Below, piece after piece: positions 48,181 through 61,455 of a stretch of 64,000 nucleotides of DNA. The stretch is from contig CM075862.1 in the NCBI GenBank assembly GCA_037975125.1, forward strand, positions 14,541,125-14,605,124, read 5' to 3'. Under the pieces are notes generated by a model. It was given only the letters and a program-made list of their open reading frames with translations, had not been told where the DNA came from and made no database searches. Origin of the DNA: Latrodectus hesperus (taxonomy: Eukaryota; Arthropoda; Arachnida; Araneae; Theridiidae). The stretch's first letter is position 1. Every line of letters begins with the position of its first letter. A program made the translations under genes and the position numbers.

Positions 48181-50390
48181 ATGTGTCTAGCAGTACGTAT
48201 AAAATTCTACGAGTTTTTCTTTCCAGCAAGACTGAATACTGTCCATTACTTCTAAATAGCAATTCAGACATAGCGATTTTCAAGTCTGAGAATGAAATGG
48301 GGAATATGTATAGAAAGAAATGATGAGAGCACAACAAAAATGTTCTACAAGATTCATATTGAGAGAAAATATATTCTGAACAATTTGAGTTTTGACTTGT
48401 GACACATCCTCTTTACAAAAGTATTGAAGCCGAAATTATATGAAAAAATTCAAATAAACAGCTCAATGAAAATAGTGTGCCAGATTTTTATTTAAATTTT
48501 CTTAATCTTGATGCCTACAGGATTACCCCGATTGCATGACTTAAATAAGATTTGGGTGAAACTTATGGGATCAAATCTCCATTATGAACTGATTGGTACA
48601 TAATACATCGTTTGAAGCGTTGTAATATCAGTGTGATATTCTCACGAACCTGTCGTCACCAGGATAGTTGAATAACACAAAATATATTCTTGTTAGGGAA
48701 TATATTTATTATACACAAACATATTAATTTAGACATTTTTAAGTGTATATATTTTACATCGACTGGGATCCTAACTCCTACTACCTTTAGTAATTTAAAA
48801 AAAACGAGTAAAATTATTTAGTAATAGCTATTCTAGCTATTGAATCTTAATTAAAGCATTTAAACAGAATAGCTAGATTTCTTAATGGAATCTTATGCCT
48901 TTTAAAAGCATAATAGGTGATCCTATTTTGGTTTGCCTACATATGGTAAAGAACTGATTACATATATTGTGAATGTCAAAATTATTCTACGCATATATTT
49001 GAACACCTAAATCAATACAAACCAATCTTGGAAACTGTAGGATATTCCTGTTGAATGCCTTATGAACTTTACCATCATGGCTGCTCTATTGATTAGTCTT
49101 TCTTTTTTGATTATAGTATAATAGGTCATAGTGCTAGGCTTCCCTACAACTCTTAAAATGACAAGTCTTCTATTGGTATAAGTGTGATATATCTCCCCAA
49201 GAGATTTCACGCCAAATTTGCCGCCCTTTGTTTTGATTACAGTGTTTCAATTTTCGCTTTGATGTTGCCAATTTGAAATTTTTTTTTGCCCTGTTTGCTT
49301 TTTTCTCGTGTTTTACGTCATTTTTGTGTCATATATACAGTTTTTTTAAGTGGCAACGCAATAGAATTGCTTGGTGTCAAAAAAAAAAAAAAAAAAGTCG
49401 CAAAGGTTGCCAATAGGGGATATACCCCACTAGCTCCCTTCTATTTTCTAAAATATGAAATGTACAATATTTGAAGTGAAATTTCTCAAAAGTTATGTTT
49501 CATTTAATACCTTACAGTACATTTTAGTCACTTCTCTATTTTATGAAATTTTCCTTTCAGGTAGTTTTACTGGAAAACACTGACTGAAAAGATTATGGCT
49601 TGACAACTTAATAAATTCGAATATAGGAAAATAATTATTAAATCTATAAAATAGATAGGACTTGTAAATATAGAAACTTTTCCTAACTAAAGTTAAAGAG
49701 TATGAAAATAAAAATGATTAAATTTGTTGATAATTATTAAAAATTCGATTCGGGGAAACCAGATAATACTGGAAAAAATATTTTCATTTTATATTTAAAA
49801 AAACAAATTGTAAAAAGTCACTGATTTAGTCCCAGCTAGGGATGAACGGGAAATAGTTTTTGCAGTTTTCCTTGTTATACTTCTGTATAGTTGGGTGCTT
49901 GAGATTTTTCCAGGTTTCAACCTTAGAGATTTGTCCTGAAAAGTCCTCTTGGAATGCAATTTACATTGTCGATAATAAAATGCTTTAAAACAGCTTTGGG
50001 CTGCCCACTATGTAATGTCAAAATATATCACAAAATATTAAATTTCTATTAAGAAATTATAAGTACAATTATTTCAATGTGACAGAAAATAAAATCTAAA
50101 GAAGTTATACATTTTTTTTTTATTTATTTCATCGCCCACATAAAAATTCAAAGTATACGCCTATGGTACTAGATTTGAGCTGTAGTGGATTATAGGTGCA
50201 AAGGTTTATAATTACATAAGTTAATTTAAATATAAATGAAGTATAATTTAATGCTATGTAATTAGTTAGAATATAAATACAATATAAAATTTGTTCTGAT
50301 TTTATTAACCGTTATGATATATGAAGAGCAAAACTATTGTGAATCCAAAGAACATTCATTCCCAGCGCTCTTTCACAAAAGTTGTTTCCA
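48181..50390. other. intergenic, nothing firmly recognised
   Basis: AT-rich. The block at 49205-49430 has several GCCAA/TTGGC phrases and an A run (about 49380-49396), which suggests an old MITE, but borders are not definable. Confidence 0.35.
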
Positions 50391-50399
50391 GAAAGTTTT

Positions 50400-50890
50400 T
50401 GATTAAGGTATATGCCTACATTTGCGACAACTTTTCCCAAAAAGTTAATTTTAACTTTCTTTCATATTGTTTTGAGATAAATTATGACGCAAAAATATAA
50501 AATTAGCCAAAATTGCTATTACATATGGCATAATTTTTGTGAAATCGGCTATTTTCTGGTAAATTTTAACAAAATGGCTCACAGTCTACAGAAAACTGGA
50601 ATGCATGAATCTTAATTTAATTTGGGCATATGGTATATGTGACAATGCTCTTTGAAATGAAGCAAACTATAAGAAAAATATTCAGTGATAAAGAAAATGT
50701 CTTTAAAAACTTACAACAATATGGATATTATGCGAAAGACACGGCATATTTTAAAATTCCTGTAACTTAATTTCTATTTAACATACAATAAAACGAAAAA
50801 TTGTTTTAGAAATTGTTCTGAGTACTAGATTCACAAATAAAAAAAATTGATACATGTTGTCGAAAATCAACTTTTCAACGTAGGTGGATA
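50400..50890 (+). repeat. dispersed repeat, copy 2 (related to 10560-12020)
   Basis: Contains the ordered blocks listed for copy 1, for example ATTCAGTGATAAAGAA, AAAAATTGTTTTAGAAATTG, TTCTGAGTACTAG and GTCGAAAATCAACTTTTCA. At the position corresponding to the SINE in copy 1 there is no insert, so this copy represents the unoccupied state. Confidence 0.6.
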
Positions 50891-51455
50891 CCATAAGTAA
50901 TGTTTTTTGCCATTTCTTTTTTTTAATTATACATCTACTATCAAATTCTAAACAGACATTTTTGATTAATATTTGAAAATTAAATTTAAGAGAGTTATTT
51001 TCATTTTTCATGAGGAATAATTTCCTGTCAAAAATTTTCTTTATGAAATCATGCTGGTGTAATATACTGAACACAAAGAACACCGGAAAATTTTCAGCCA
51101 ATGAAAAATTACAAAAATAAGTAATTTAATTCTTAAAAAAATAAAAATATGTAAAGGCAATTTGAGAATTATGTCTTCCATAATCATGCATAGAGCTTAA
51201 TTATCACACTACTAACTTAAAATAGTTCAACATTTTTAAATGAATAAAAATACAAAAAAGAATTTGATTCAGAGCAAATTATTTTAAATGAACATTTTTT
51301 ACCGTATTTTTTTAAATGCGAAATTTCGGGGGGAAATGCAACAGAGAAAAAAACTCATAGAGAAGTATTTTTAAAATATTTTATAATGACTCTAAAAGTA
51401 GAATAAGCTAAATTAAACTTGATTAATAAGTACAAAACTGTTGTTGTTGTCGTGT

Positions 51456-52148
<693 letters not shown>

Positions 52149-52261
52149 GTTACTATTCCTTTTTTTTTAAATGTGAAAAAGTAACAGTCTGAAATATAAA
52201 GTTTTAGTCTTAAAAAATAGCAATTCTGTGGGTAATCAAATCAGGAGTTGAAAAGTCAAAA

Positions 52262-54787
52262 TCAGGAGTTGGTCGTCATCGGTGTCTTCTCTTCTTCTTT
52301 CAGCACATTTTCAGTTACATCGGGCCAAGGCTTCAGATACTCAGCACAAGTACTGGTAATCAGGGGACCTTCGGTAAAACCAATTTTTTGAACATCGTAG
52401 GTGTCATTGTTCTTAACTTTTATTATTTTGTAGGGGCCTAAATATTTGGGTTTTAACTTGAGACCTGGACCTTGTTGTATGCGTTTAATAGCAACAATAT
52501 CATTTAATTTGAATTTCCTTGCTTGTTTTCTTCTTAAATTATAGGTTTTGCGATTTTCATTTTGAACTTTTAAAATTTGTTTTTTAGCTTCTTTTCTAAG
52601 GTTATCGCGATTATTAATGAAATCTATTCGCATTTCTGCGTCTAAGAGATCTTTAATTTTAACATCAATTTTTTGCTTCATTTTTGTACCAAACAACAAT
52701 TCAAATGGTGTTGTGTTAATACTTCTGTGAAAAGTTGAGTTTATAACCTGTTGTACATTACTAACATGCAAATACCATTTAGCTGGGTTATCTATCGACA
52801 TTTTAGACAAAACAGAAATTATACTGGAATTAAGGCGCTCTACTTGACCATTAGCTCTAGGTAAACCGGTGGTTACACAAATATGTTTAATTTCTTCACG
52901 GCGACAATATTCTTCGAAATCATTTGAAGTAAATGCAGAACCTTTATCCGAAATGATGCAAGAGGGGTTACCGAAAACAGTCTTTTGGAGTTCTAACTTC
53001 GAAATTACTTCAGAAGCGTCAGTAGATTTAGTTGGGTAAAGCCAAACAAATTTGGTAAAACTATCAATCACAGCAAATATATATTTATATCTCTTATGAG
53101 TACTTTCTAATGGACCTAAATGATCTACATGATATGTGTGTAAAGGAGTGTCGTCTTTCTCAATTGGATGTAATTCTCCTTCTTGTTTACCTCTTTTTCG
53201 ATTGCTTAAAATACACGGTATACAATTAGATATACATCTCTCGATTTTTTGTTTAATTTGAGGAATGTAAAAGTTAGAATTTAAATTATCTTCTGTTCTT
53301 TTAACTGCAAAATGACCCTTCTCGTGTGCAGATTTAATTATACTCATTTGCATTTCGTCTGGGACTACTAACAATTCATTACCATTAACATATTTGTAAA
53401 GAACATCATTTTTGAGTAAATAATCATCATGAGGTTTTTGTTTTAATATCTCTTTAATTGTTTTGATATGTTCGTCTGTGTTTTGTGCTTGAATTATTTT
53501 TAGTGTTAAACTATCTTGAGCTATCATACAAATTGGATTTCTGCTTAAAGCATCAACATGTCGCATACTAGAACCTTTTCTGTGTTCAATTGTGTAGTCA
53601 AAATCACTTAGCATTAGAGCCCATCTAGCAATTTTTGTGCATAAATCTTTTTTGTTCATCGTCATAGCAAAAGCATTACAGTCAGTAACTATTTTAAAAG
53701 GAATTCCCAACACATATACCCTAAATTTTTTTAAAGCTTCTATGACAGCCATTACTTCTAATTCGTAACTAGAATATTTTCGTTCAGCTTCTGTTGTTTT
53801 CTTACTCATGTAGTAAACAGGGTGGAACTGATTATCTACTAGGGACTTTTGAATAAGGGTGGCACCATAACCATCAATGCTGGCATCACAATGAATTTCG
53901 GTTTCACTTTGAGGGTTAAAAATAGCAAGAACGGGTTCCGTGGATAAAATATATTTCAATTGGTTAAAGGAATTTCTTTCATTTTCACCAAATTTAAATT
54001 TAGACTCTTTTCTCAATAAATCACTTAAAGGTTTAGCAATAATAGAATAATTCTTAATAAACTTTCTAAAGTAACCAGTCAGTCCTAAAAAGCTCTGAAC
54101 GTCTTTTGTTGTTTTTGGTTCGGGAAACTTAATTACAGCTTTCGTTTTATTTATTGATGGGTGTAATTTACCATTTATTATTTTATAGCCTAAAAATTCG
54201 ATTTCACGTTTCAAAAATTTACATTTCTTTAAGTTCAATTCCAGTCCATACTCCGACGCAGTTTGTAGGACAAGTTTAAGTTTTCTAACACCTTCAGTTT
54301 CGTTTTCGGCAGGAATAATTAAGTCATCCATATAAATCACTACAACACCGTCTTTTAATAATTGTCTAAACACATTATTAATGTATTTCTGAAAAATACT
54401 AGGAGAATTTGTTAATCCAAATGGGCACTTCAAAAACTCATACTGACCATCGTGTGTAACGAATGAGGTGTATTTTTGGGAATTTTCTTCAACGTCAACA
54501 TGGAAGAAGCCATTTCTTAAATCCAAAGTTGTGAACACTACAGAAGAATGTAATTTATCTATTACGTCATCAATAACTGGCAAAGGGAAATGTTCACGAA
54601 CCGTTTTCTTATTAAGCCGTCTATGATCAACACAAAGTCTGTGAGAATTATCTTTTTTCTTAACTAATACTACAGGTGAAGAGAAATCAGAAGAACTATT
54701 ACGAATTATTCCCTTAGCTAACCATTCTTCAATTTGAGTTTCGACTATTTTCTTTTCAAAAGGTGGTAGTCGTCGGGGGATGAACAA
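52262..54787 (-). pseudogene. pol: gypsy Pol: reverse transcriptase, RNase H, integrase (5' part frame-shifted)
   Basis: 841 open codons. The annotated start is not a real initiation site: the frame begins just after a frame change near 54785-54800, upstream of which a different frame is open to about 55139. Reverse transcriptase catalytic YMDD at residues 152-155; RNase H with HCDASIDGYGA (Asp301) and VTDCNAF (Asp369); integrase zinc site with histidines near 488 and 492 and cysteines 522 and 525; integrase core Asp555 (HVDHLG), Asp614 (SDKGSAF) and Glu650 (NGQVE). A chromo-like tail is not evident. This part alone has no stop, so decay is recent or slight. Confidence 0.88.
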
Positions 54788-55133
54788 ATAGGGGTTTCAT
54801 CAGTTAAATTAATTTTCATCTTAACATCAACATTTTTAATTTTATTAGGAACATAATTTTCTATTAATGAATGTATTTCAGAACACAATGATTTATCTTT
54901 AATGTGACTTAGATCTATTTCCGATTCATCTTTAAGATTTACAAAATTAATTAAGAAATTATCTATTTCGTCCTTGTTAGTGTGAAACGATACTTCATTG
55001 GTTGAAACTATTAAAGTACCTTGATTAATAATGTCAGTTCCTACAATTAAATCAAAACTTACAGAGTCATCATTTATAACAAAAATATTTGTATTAACTT
55101 TCGAATTATCAATTTCAACTTCTGCATTAAAAT

Positions 55134-55559
55134 AACCTGTGTTATAACCAGGCTTTAACCGGTGTTAAAGCCTGGTTTCGCGTACTACGCGATTCCAGTT
55201 TCGGCCCTAAGCACTCAGTTAAAGTTTCCACAGTGCTTTTATTCACTCTATATCTAGTTCGAAAATCGACATCATCTAAATCTTCTAAGTCATTTTGTCT
55301 ATTTTTAACAACATTTCTAGATCTCCTTTCAATAAATTCAAGATTTTCTAAGTCTTGAACGTCAAATTCGTAAAACCGTTCATTCACGTCCGCCATTGTT
55401 TTTGTTTACTACAGAGCTTACTCTCTGTTAACACTGCGAAATCGAGGAGTTACTCATGGGTAAAAAATTGGCATCTTACTCGCTCTTTTGGCGATGGTGA
55501 ATAACGTTTTAAGATTTTACTCGCCCTTTACCCTCAACTGTGGTTTAACTAAGGTTGGT
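55134..55559 (-). mobile_element. Harbinger/PIF internal-deletion derivative inserted in gypsy
   Basis: A foreign 0.43-kb segment separates the gypsy protease frame from the downstream pol frame. On the minus strand one end reads GTATTCACCAACCTTAGTTA and the opposite end, reverse complemented, reads GTGTTATAACCAGGCTTTAA, an imperfect inverted-repeat pair. It contains the start of a Harbinger-type nuclease gene. A 14-bp perfect hairpin (AACCAGGCTTTAAC, loop CGGT) lies at 55146-55177. Exact borders and the expected 3-bp duplication could not be fixed. Confidence 0.65.
55142..55396 (-). pseudogene. HARBI1-like nuclease, N-terminal fragment
   Basis: 84 codons. It contains DVDFRTRYRVNKSTVETLTE, matching the N-terminal FR-R-RxSK region of PIF/Harbinger transposase-derived nucleases, then RNQALTPVKAWL, where the family normally continues into the nuclease domain. 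The stop falls in the terminal repeat, so an internal deletion removed the catalytic part. Non-functional as a transposase. Confidence 0.75.
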
Positions 55560-57065
55560 GAATACGGCCTCTAGTGGTTTAATTGATTTCATTCCTAAAC
55601 CAGTCAATGAAATATTAGAAGATTGTAAACTTATGGGTTGTTTAATTTTATTAAATAAACTCTTTTTCAAAATCGTTTTCTGACTTCCAGTATCAATTAA
55701 TGAAGTTACATTCAAAGTACCAATTTTAACATCCTTAAGAATAAAATTTTCACAAGTTATTGAATTCACTTTCGGCTTATCATCAAATGGACCAGTTTCT
55801 TTTGACTTCGGACATTCCGAAGCTTTATGCCCAAAAGATTGACATGAAAAACACAATAATCCCTTGTCTTTATGTATACAATATTTAGAAATATGTGAAC
55901 GTGAACCACAATTATAACACACTCTATTTTTTGAATCAAAATTACCATCAAATTTTACTTTATTCTTATTCATATTTTCATATATAGAATTAAATTTATC
56001 ATTACTATCATATTTTAATTTATTTTTATCAAAAGAATAAGATCTAAAATTTGCATCATGTTTTGTTTTCATTTTATCGAAAGCATATTTACTCTTTGCT
56101 GAATCACTTTTCATTACTTCATACACTTTAAGTTTATCTTTAAATTCTATCAAGTTTTTGCATCCATAGAGAATAATTTTATTTTCATGTTTATCATTAA
56201 GTCCTTTAATCACATAATGTATTAACGCGGCGTCATCAATTTTTCCTGAGCGACCCAGTTCTTTCATTTTTAAAAAATATTCCTGAACGGATTCTGAGTC
56301 TTTCATTTTCCTCTTACTAAGTAATTCGTGAAGACTAGCTGAATTTATTTCAACAGAAAATTCGTCAATTAAGGCATCTTTTAATTTTTTCCACGAGTTT
56401 ATTTCCGGTTCTGTTCTAACAAATAATAAGGCATTTCCACCAAGCGATCGTTAAGCAAAAATAAACTTTTGTAAATCTGATAAATGGAACAGTTTCGATA
56501 CATTTTCAAAACTCTCTATCCAGTTATTAATGTTTTCATGCGACTCAGCATTAAATTTGGTAATTGTGCTTTCGATATCGGAATAATTGATATAAACATT
56601 TTGAGAATCATTATTTTTACCAAGTTCATTATCACACACATTTAAAGTATTATTTTTATTTCCACATTGCATTGGAGAATCTGCTTTGTTTACATTTTTG
56701 TTTGTTTCGTCTACATCCGATTCCGACATACAGGCGTCGCTCATTCCCTCAGCTAAAGAGTTCAAAGAGCACAACTGCTCAAGTATTCTTTTTCCTATTT
56801 CAAATTTATTTCCTTCGAAAGAGATATCTAAAATGTTAGAAATTGTAATTAATTCGTTCAAAGAAAAATTATTTTCTATTACTTTTAATTTCTTTTTAAA
56901 CTCTTCACTTTCGATTTCAAAATTAAAACCAGAAAATTCTCTTATACGCTTTCGATTTGACCTGTCTCCGTCAGAATCGAAAATAAATTTATGTAGAAGT
57001 TTTACTTTGTCCGACTTAATGATCTGCAATGCAATGCGTATCTTTTTGATATCATTTAACTTCAT
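55545..57065 (-). pseudogene. gag: gypsy Gag and aspartic protease, one in-frame stop
   Basis: A single frame runs from the ATG at 57063-57065 to 55545, interrupted by one TAA at 56451-56453. The first 204 codons are charged and N/D/K-rich and lead into the gag core (LFxxSDLQKFIF). After the stop the frame continues to two CCHC zinc knuckles (CYNCGSRSHISKYC and CFSCQSFGHKASEC, numbered 130-143 and 152-165 from the methionine at 56306) and the protease active site DTGS (205-208). The frame ends in the Harbinger insertion rather than at a natural stop. Gag forms the particle, and the zinc knuckles bind RNA. Confidence 0.85.
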
Positions 57066-57181
57066 CTTGAAATAAAGAAAATTTACATACCCTTTTCAGA
57101 TGCTTTTATCCTTGTAATCCACTATTGTTAGTTATCACTCAGAAAAAAATTATCATCATTTTTTTTTAACTTCAAAATCAC

Positions 57182-57197
57182 ATCCCACTTCTGACAC

Positions 57198-57199
<2 letters not shown>
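57182..57199 (-). promoter_or_regulatory. gypsy primer binding site
   Basis: On the minus strand TGGTGTCAGAAGTGGGAT directly follows the TA-repeat end of the upstream LTR. TGG pairs with a tRNA CCA end, and this string is a recurrent primer site in Ty3/gypsy elements. Confidence 0.65.

Positions 57200-57201
<2 letters not shown>

Positions 57202-57271
<70 letters not shown>
57202..57271. repeat. (TA)n microsatellite, about 70 bp
   Basis: Pure TA repeat between the gypsy primer binding site and the LINE fragment. It could be the remaining end of the 5' LTR, or the tail of the LINE copy. Confidence 0.9.
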
Positions 57272-57273
<2 letters not shown>

Positions 57274-57293
57274 GTGCAAAGTGCAAATGAATT

Positions 57294-57545
57294 TTATATT
57301 CCTCCAAAAGTCCTGGTGACGAGGTCTGCCAGTTCTGGGGCCCGGAGGCCATGCAGGATCTCGATTGGTAGTGCTCCAAGAAGAAAGAGGGATCGGATTA
57401 TGGCTTGACAGATAAAAAGATGTTCCGGCGTCAGTTGGGATAGAGGACAGTGCTTACAATGGGGATGGAAATTATTACCAGTTGGTAATATTTTCATGCC
57501 CTTAAGATGTCCAGTACGTAGCCGAGCTATTGTTTTAAAATTCAA
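57294..57545 (-). pseudogene. non-LTR retrotransposon ORF2, C-terminal fragment
   Basis: 83 codons starting MNFKTIARLRTGHLKGMKIL, then HPHCKHCPLSQLTPEHLFIC and a short tail. The ARLRTGH plus CxxC...H...C pattern marks the C-terminal zinc-like region of R1/Jockey-type LINE reverse transcriptases. Everything upstream is missing, consistent with 5' truncation. Confidence 0.65.
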
Positions 57546-57549
57546 AATC

Positions 57550-58980
57550 TCTAAGCTGAGGTTGATATAACTGACAAAAATGTTTTAATAATATATAAAA
57601 TAAGTTTTATCATAAGCAACATGGTGTTCTAGAAAAATTAGCAATTTGAATTAAAAATAAAAGTGCCATAATTTCAGAAGTGTGTGTGAAAAAATTTTAA
57701 AATATTATTTTGAATCTTTTGTAATAACACCGTAATGAATCTCTAAAGATGCAAATGTTGGAATACTGGCGGCATCCATTGAATGAACATAACAAAACTT
57801 CAAACGACCAGAAAATTAAAGAATTACTTATTTTGTGTGTTTGTTTGAATTATCAAAAGATATGTTTGTATAGAAGTAAAAATTACTGCATTTTCTATTC
57901 TTATGAATTTAAAAAGTGAATATTATGAAATTAAAATTTCGTTGGAAACATTTAAATTTAATCTGACGATTTTATTCATTCTATTGCTGTATGTATATAA
58001 AATAAATAGAACAAGAGTAATCAAATAAAATTAATTAAGAAATTAGTTAAGTACAAAATTATAATACTTTTTGTTAATTTTTTTATTAATTTTTAACTAT
58101 GCCTTCTTTTCACGGCTAATCATTGTTTCTTTCATAGGTTAACTTTAAACTCAAACAGTAGATATTTTATTCTGTGAAATCTATGAAAAAAGAATATATA
58201 ATATATATGCTACAAAAGGATATCTCTCTTGATATATACAAAAGGACTTTATCTAATTCTTGTAATTGTTAGTAATCAGCGGTCTGTAAATAAGGTAAAG
58301 ACATACCGAACATACATAAAATATTTTAAAAATTATTGAATATTATTTCTTATTTTGAAGAATGCCATCTTCAGTAAAAAATAAATCGTTTCGTTGCTGG
58401 TAAAACATTAGCTACTTTTCATCAAATCTTTCAATTTAAACATAAAATATTATTTTCTAATTTTGATGAATGTATAATAAATCAATCCTTATGATTTTGT
58501 TTTCTAATATTAAAATTAACTTTTAACAACTAATCACTTTTAAAAACTAATTAAAATAAAAGTATATGTTTCAATTAGTCAGTTTAAAGACTGCGGTGAA
58601 TGTTAGATTTACCAACATTTTATTTATGGAAAAAATTTCATAATCTTTGGTGTAAAATTAGACCTAAGCATACATTTGTAAGATTTATGTAACATACCTT
58701 AATTGACATGATGTATGATTTATGAAAAAATATATAATAAATAAATACATTAGGCTATCATTTAAGTATTATGAAAAAACATATAAATAACATAAATTTG
58801 TAAAAATCCTGTTTTTAGAATTTTGAATCGCTGAAAATGTAATTAATGTATGTCGAATTCAAAGCAACAATATTTTAAATAAAGTGATTAAAATACGATG
58901 AAATAAAGTACAATGAAAACTCACTAAATATCAATCATGTCATTTTATATATTAAAAAAAATTTACTATCATTTTATAAC
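57550..58980. other. intergenic, nothing recognised
   Basis: Very AT-rich sequence without element ends or protein-like frames. Confidence 0.4.
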
Positions 58981-58982
58981 AG

Positions 58983-59035
58983 ATATATGTATATACATAT
59001 CAGATATATATATATACACACACACACACACATAT

Positions 59036-59083
<48 letters not shown>

Positions 59084-59110
59084 ATATATATATATGCATA
59101 TCTGTGTGCG
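58983..59110. repeat. compound TA/CA microsatellite
   Basis: Alternating TATA, (CA)n and (TA)n blocks. Reading frames through it are artefacts of the repeat. Confidence 0.9.
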
Positions 59111-59624
59111 TGTTAAAATCCTGTTTTATTACATTTATTTATTACAAATTATTACATTTTGAACAATATTCAACTCATTTAGGAGACAATGCAATTAAAA
59201 AATTATATGTGTGTGAACTTTTTAATATTTCCAACAATGTAAAATTATCATTTTATCAGAATAAATGATAGTTATCCACATTGAAAAATGTTAGTAAATG
59301 CGTAAAATTGCAGAGTCTCGACATATTTACAGCTTCATTAAGATGCGATGACCTTCTCAATGAGTTACCTAATATTTTGTGTATCTCAAACAATGATTTT
59401 CTCATTGTATTGCAAGAATTAAGAAGATTTAAGCCTGTTAATTTCTAAAAAATTTAAAACAGGCATTGTTACCTTAAAACCTCGGAAAAATGGCTCTGAA
59501 TGGAGATTAATGAATCTGAGAATATGGCCAGGAGGGGACTCTTCACCACTGCATGACCAAATAACAGTCTAACTGGCCAGGAGCAACGACACTAAAAATT
59601 CTGCTGTCCTTGAAATTACAATAA

Positions 59625-60791
59625 CCCTTTCGCGATGGAAAGCACTAACGCGCGCTTATCGCTGATGCCGGCAGTTTCTTTTGCGAGTGTCTGTCCAGGG
59701 CGGGAGGCTTTTTTGCTGTTAAGCCTAAATCCATGAATTTACCGAAATATCAACGCATTGTTTAATCATGCTCTGTATAGAATTTGAACAGCATATGCTT
59801 TTCTTGATATACATATTTATACATATTTTAGTTAAGTCACTTCTTGTTTAAATATATATTTTACACATTCTATTTTCATTTCTTACTTTAATGACTTTTA
59901 ACATTATATTTCTGATAACTGAATATGTTACTTAAAATTCACCTGATACATCTTCAGGATATTTACTCCTCAGATACAGATTAGTCTCTTCAATAATGAA
60001 TTTCATAATTGTATCATCAAAATAATACCGAAAGAAATCAATTTCTTCTTCAACCGAATTGTTCACTTTAATTCCAGGAACTGCTTTAAAATATAATTCC
60101 GATAAATTTTCTACTGTGGATGACCATAGAGAAGTACTTGCTTTCGATGTGCTCGGTATACAGAAGGTCCGAAATGTCCTCATAATCATTATATTCACTA
60201 GAATCTTTATGAACATAACAATCAGAATATTTTCTAGTGTCACTATTACTACTACCAGAATGTGTTTCAGAATCAATATCTGAAATATTTTGAATCATTT
60301 CTGCTATTTCAGGCTCAGTTAAATATTTCCGACGCTACAACGGTAAAAACAGAAAGAATTTACGTCTACAAGATTTAATTATCCACTAAAAACTGAAGTG
60401 CAAACCGAAATAACCAACGTTTTAGCGAAAATTAAACTCCCAATTTGCTATGAACAAATACCACGTGTGAATTCAAAGAGTCATCAAAAAAACATTCCAT
60501 TCTGAAGCATTTATTTCCCCCTATGCTTACATAATTAAAAACCACATGTATGTGAGTCATGCTTCTCTCATTTCGAGTAGAAGATCAAGTCAAATCTACA
60601 TGTATCTGAAACCATAAGCACATACAATGCCATCTTGTGCCGAAAATTATAGTTTTTAAAACGTTCTAGGACACTGGCTTAAATGTGTGACGGCTAGGGT
60701 GAACGAGAAAAGGCTCTGTTTAGCTGTGTGTCGGCCGGGAAATGAGTGTGTTTACTCCTGGCACGTGTACGTGACAGTAGGCGCGAAAGGG
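59625..60791 (-). mobile_element. piggyBac derivative, internally deleted
   Basis: 1167 bases with ends CCCTTTCGCG on the left and its reverse complement CGCGAAAGGG on the right. TTAA follows the right end (60792-60795) and ATAA precedes the left end (59621-59624), consistent with a mutated TTAA duplication. CCC-type ends and TTAA targets define piggyBac. The interior encodes only the transposase N-terminus. Confidence 0.82.
59932..60340 (-). pseudogene. piggyBac transposase, N-terminal fragment, frame-shifted
   Basis: The frame begins near 60340 with RRKYLTEPEIAEMIQNIS, then an acidic serine-rich region typical of piggyBac N-termini. Near 60165 the frame shifts by one. It continues with a segment containing EEEIDFFRYYFDDTIMKFII and EETNLYLRSKYPE, the start of the DDE_Tnp_1_7 domain. 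The catalytic aspartates lie further on and are absent. Cannot encode an active transposase. Confidence 0.75.
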
Positions 60792-61049
60792 TTAAAGCAA
60801 ACTTAAAATTATAAAATAAACCTCACAACTGACCTGTCAGGGCACTAGCTCAAGGTAATATCTAAAGTTGATAAAAAAAAATTAAAAATGCCGTAATGAA
60901 AAAAGGATCAGTATAAAAATGAAAACAATATTTCAAGGTGGAATTTAAACATGGAGGGGGTATTTAAAAATACAAATAAGGAAAATAGAATATTGGTTCA
61001 AATAAACTGTTTAGGATAAATATAAATTATTATGCGAAATTTATAATTA

Positions 61050-61455
61050 TTATCTGATAGATAAGGTGTTGAACACCACATCATTTATCTCAATAACACT
61101 CATGTAGGAGACAATCTATTCCATCAACTGTTAATACTGGATCCAGAAGAGTGCATTTGTAGACAAAGTGCAGGTAGTAACATTTTATCTAAAATATTTT
61201 CAATCAGAGTGAAAATGAAGGGAACAGCTGTATCTAGAATTTATAAGACTTTCCTAGCAATCGAAATGACATTTTTATCGATTTCGAATTCTTCAGCTAC
61301 ATTGATCACACCTCACCCCTTGTTTAGTTTCTCTATAATTCTTCCGTCGTTCTCTATAATTCTTCCCTCTAAAGTCGTCCAAGTTATTTCTTCTAGGCCT
61401 ATTTGACGAAAAAACTCACTTGTAGTTGTAGCGAATGACTTTGATTGCGTCTCCA
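61050..61455 (-). pseudogene. Tc1-like transposase relic
   Basis: On the minus strand a frame from about 61455 reads a helix-turn-helix-like segment with GRIIEKLNKG then GVINVAEEFEIDKNVISIA, similar to the N-terminal DNA-binding part of Tc1-type transposases. Stops follow. A small in-frame duplication (two TTCTCTATAATTCTTCC copies near 61328-61366 on the plus strand) is visible. No terminal repeats were found. Confidence 0.4.
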
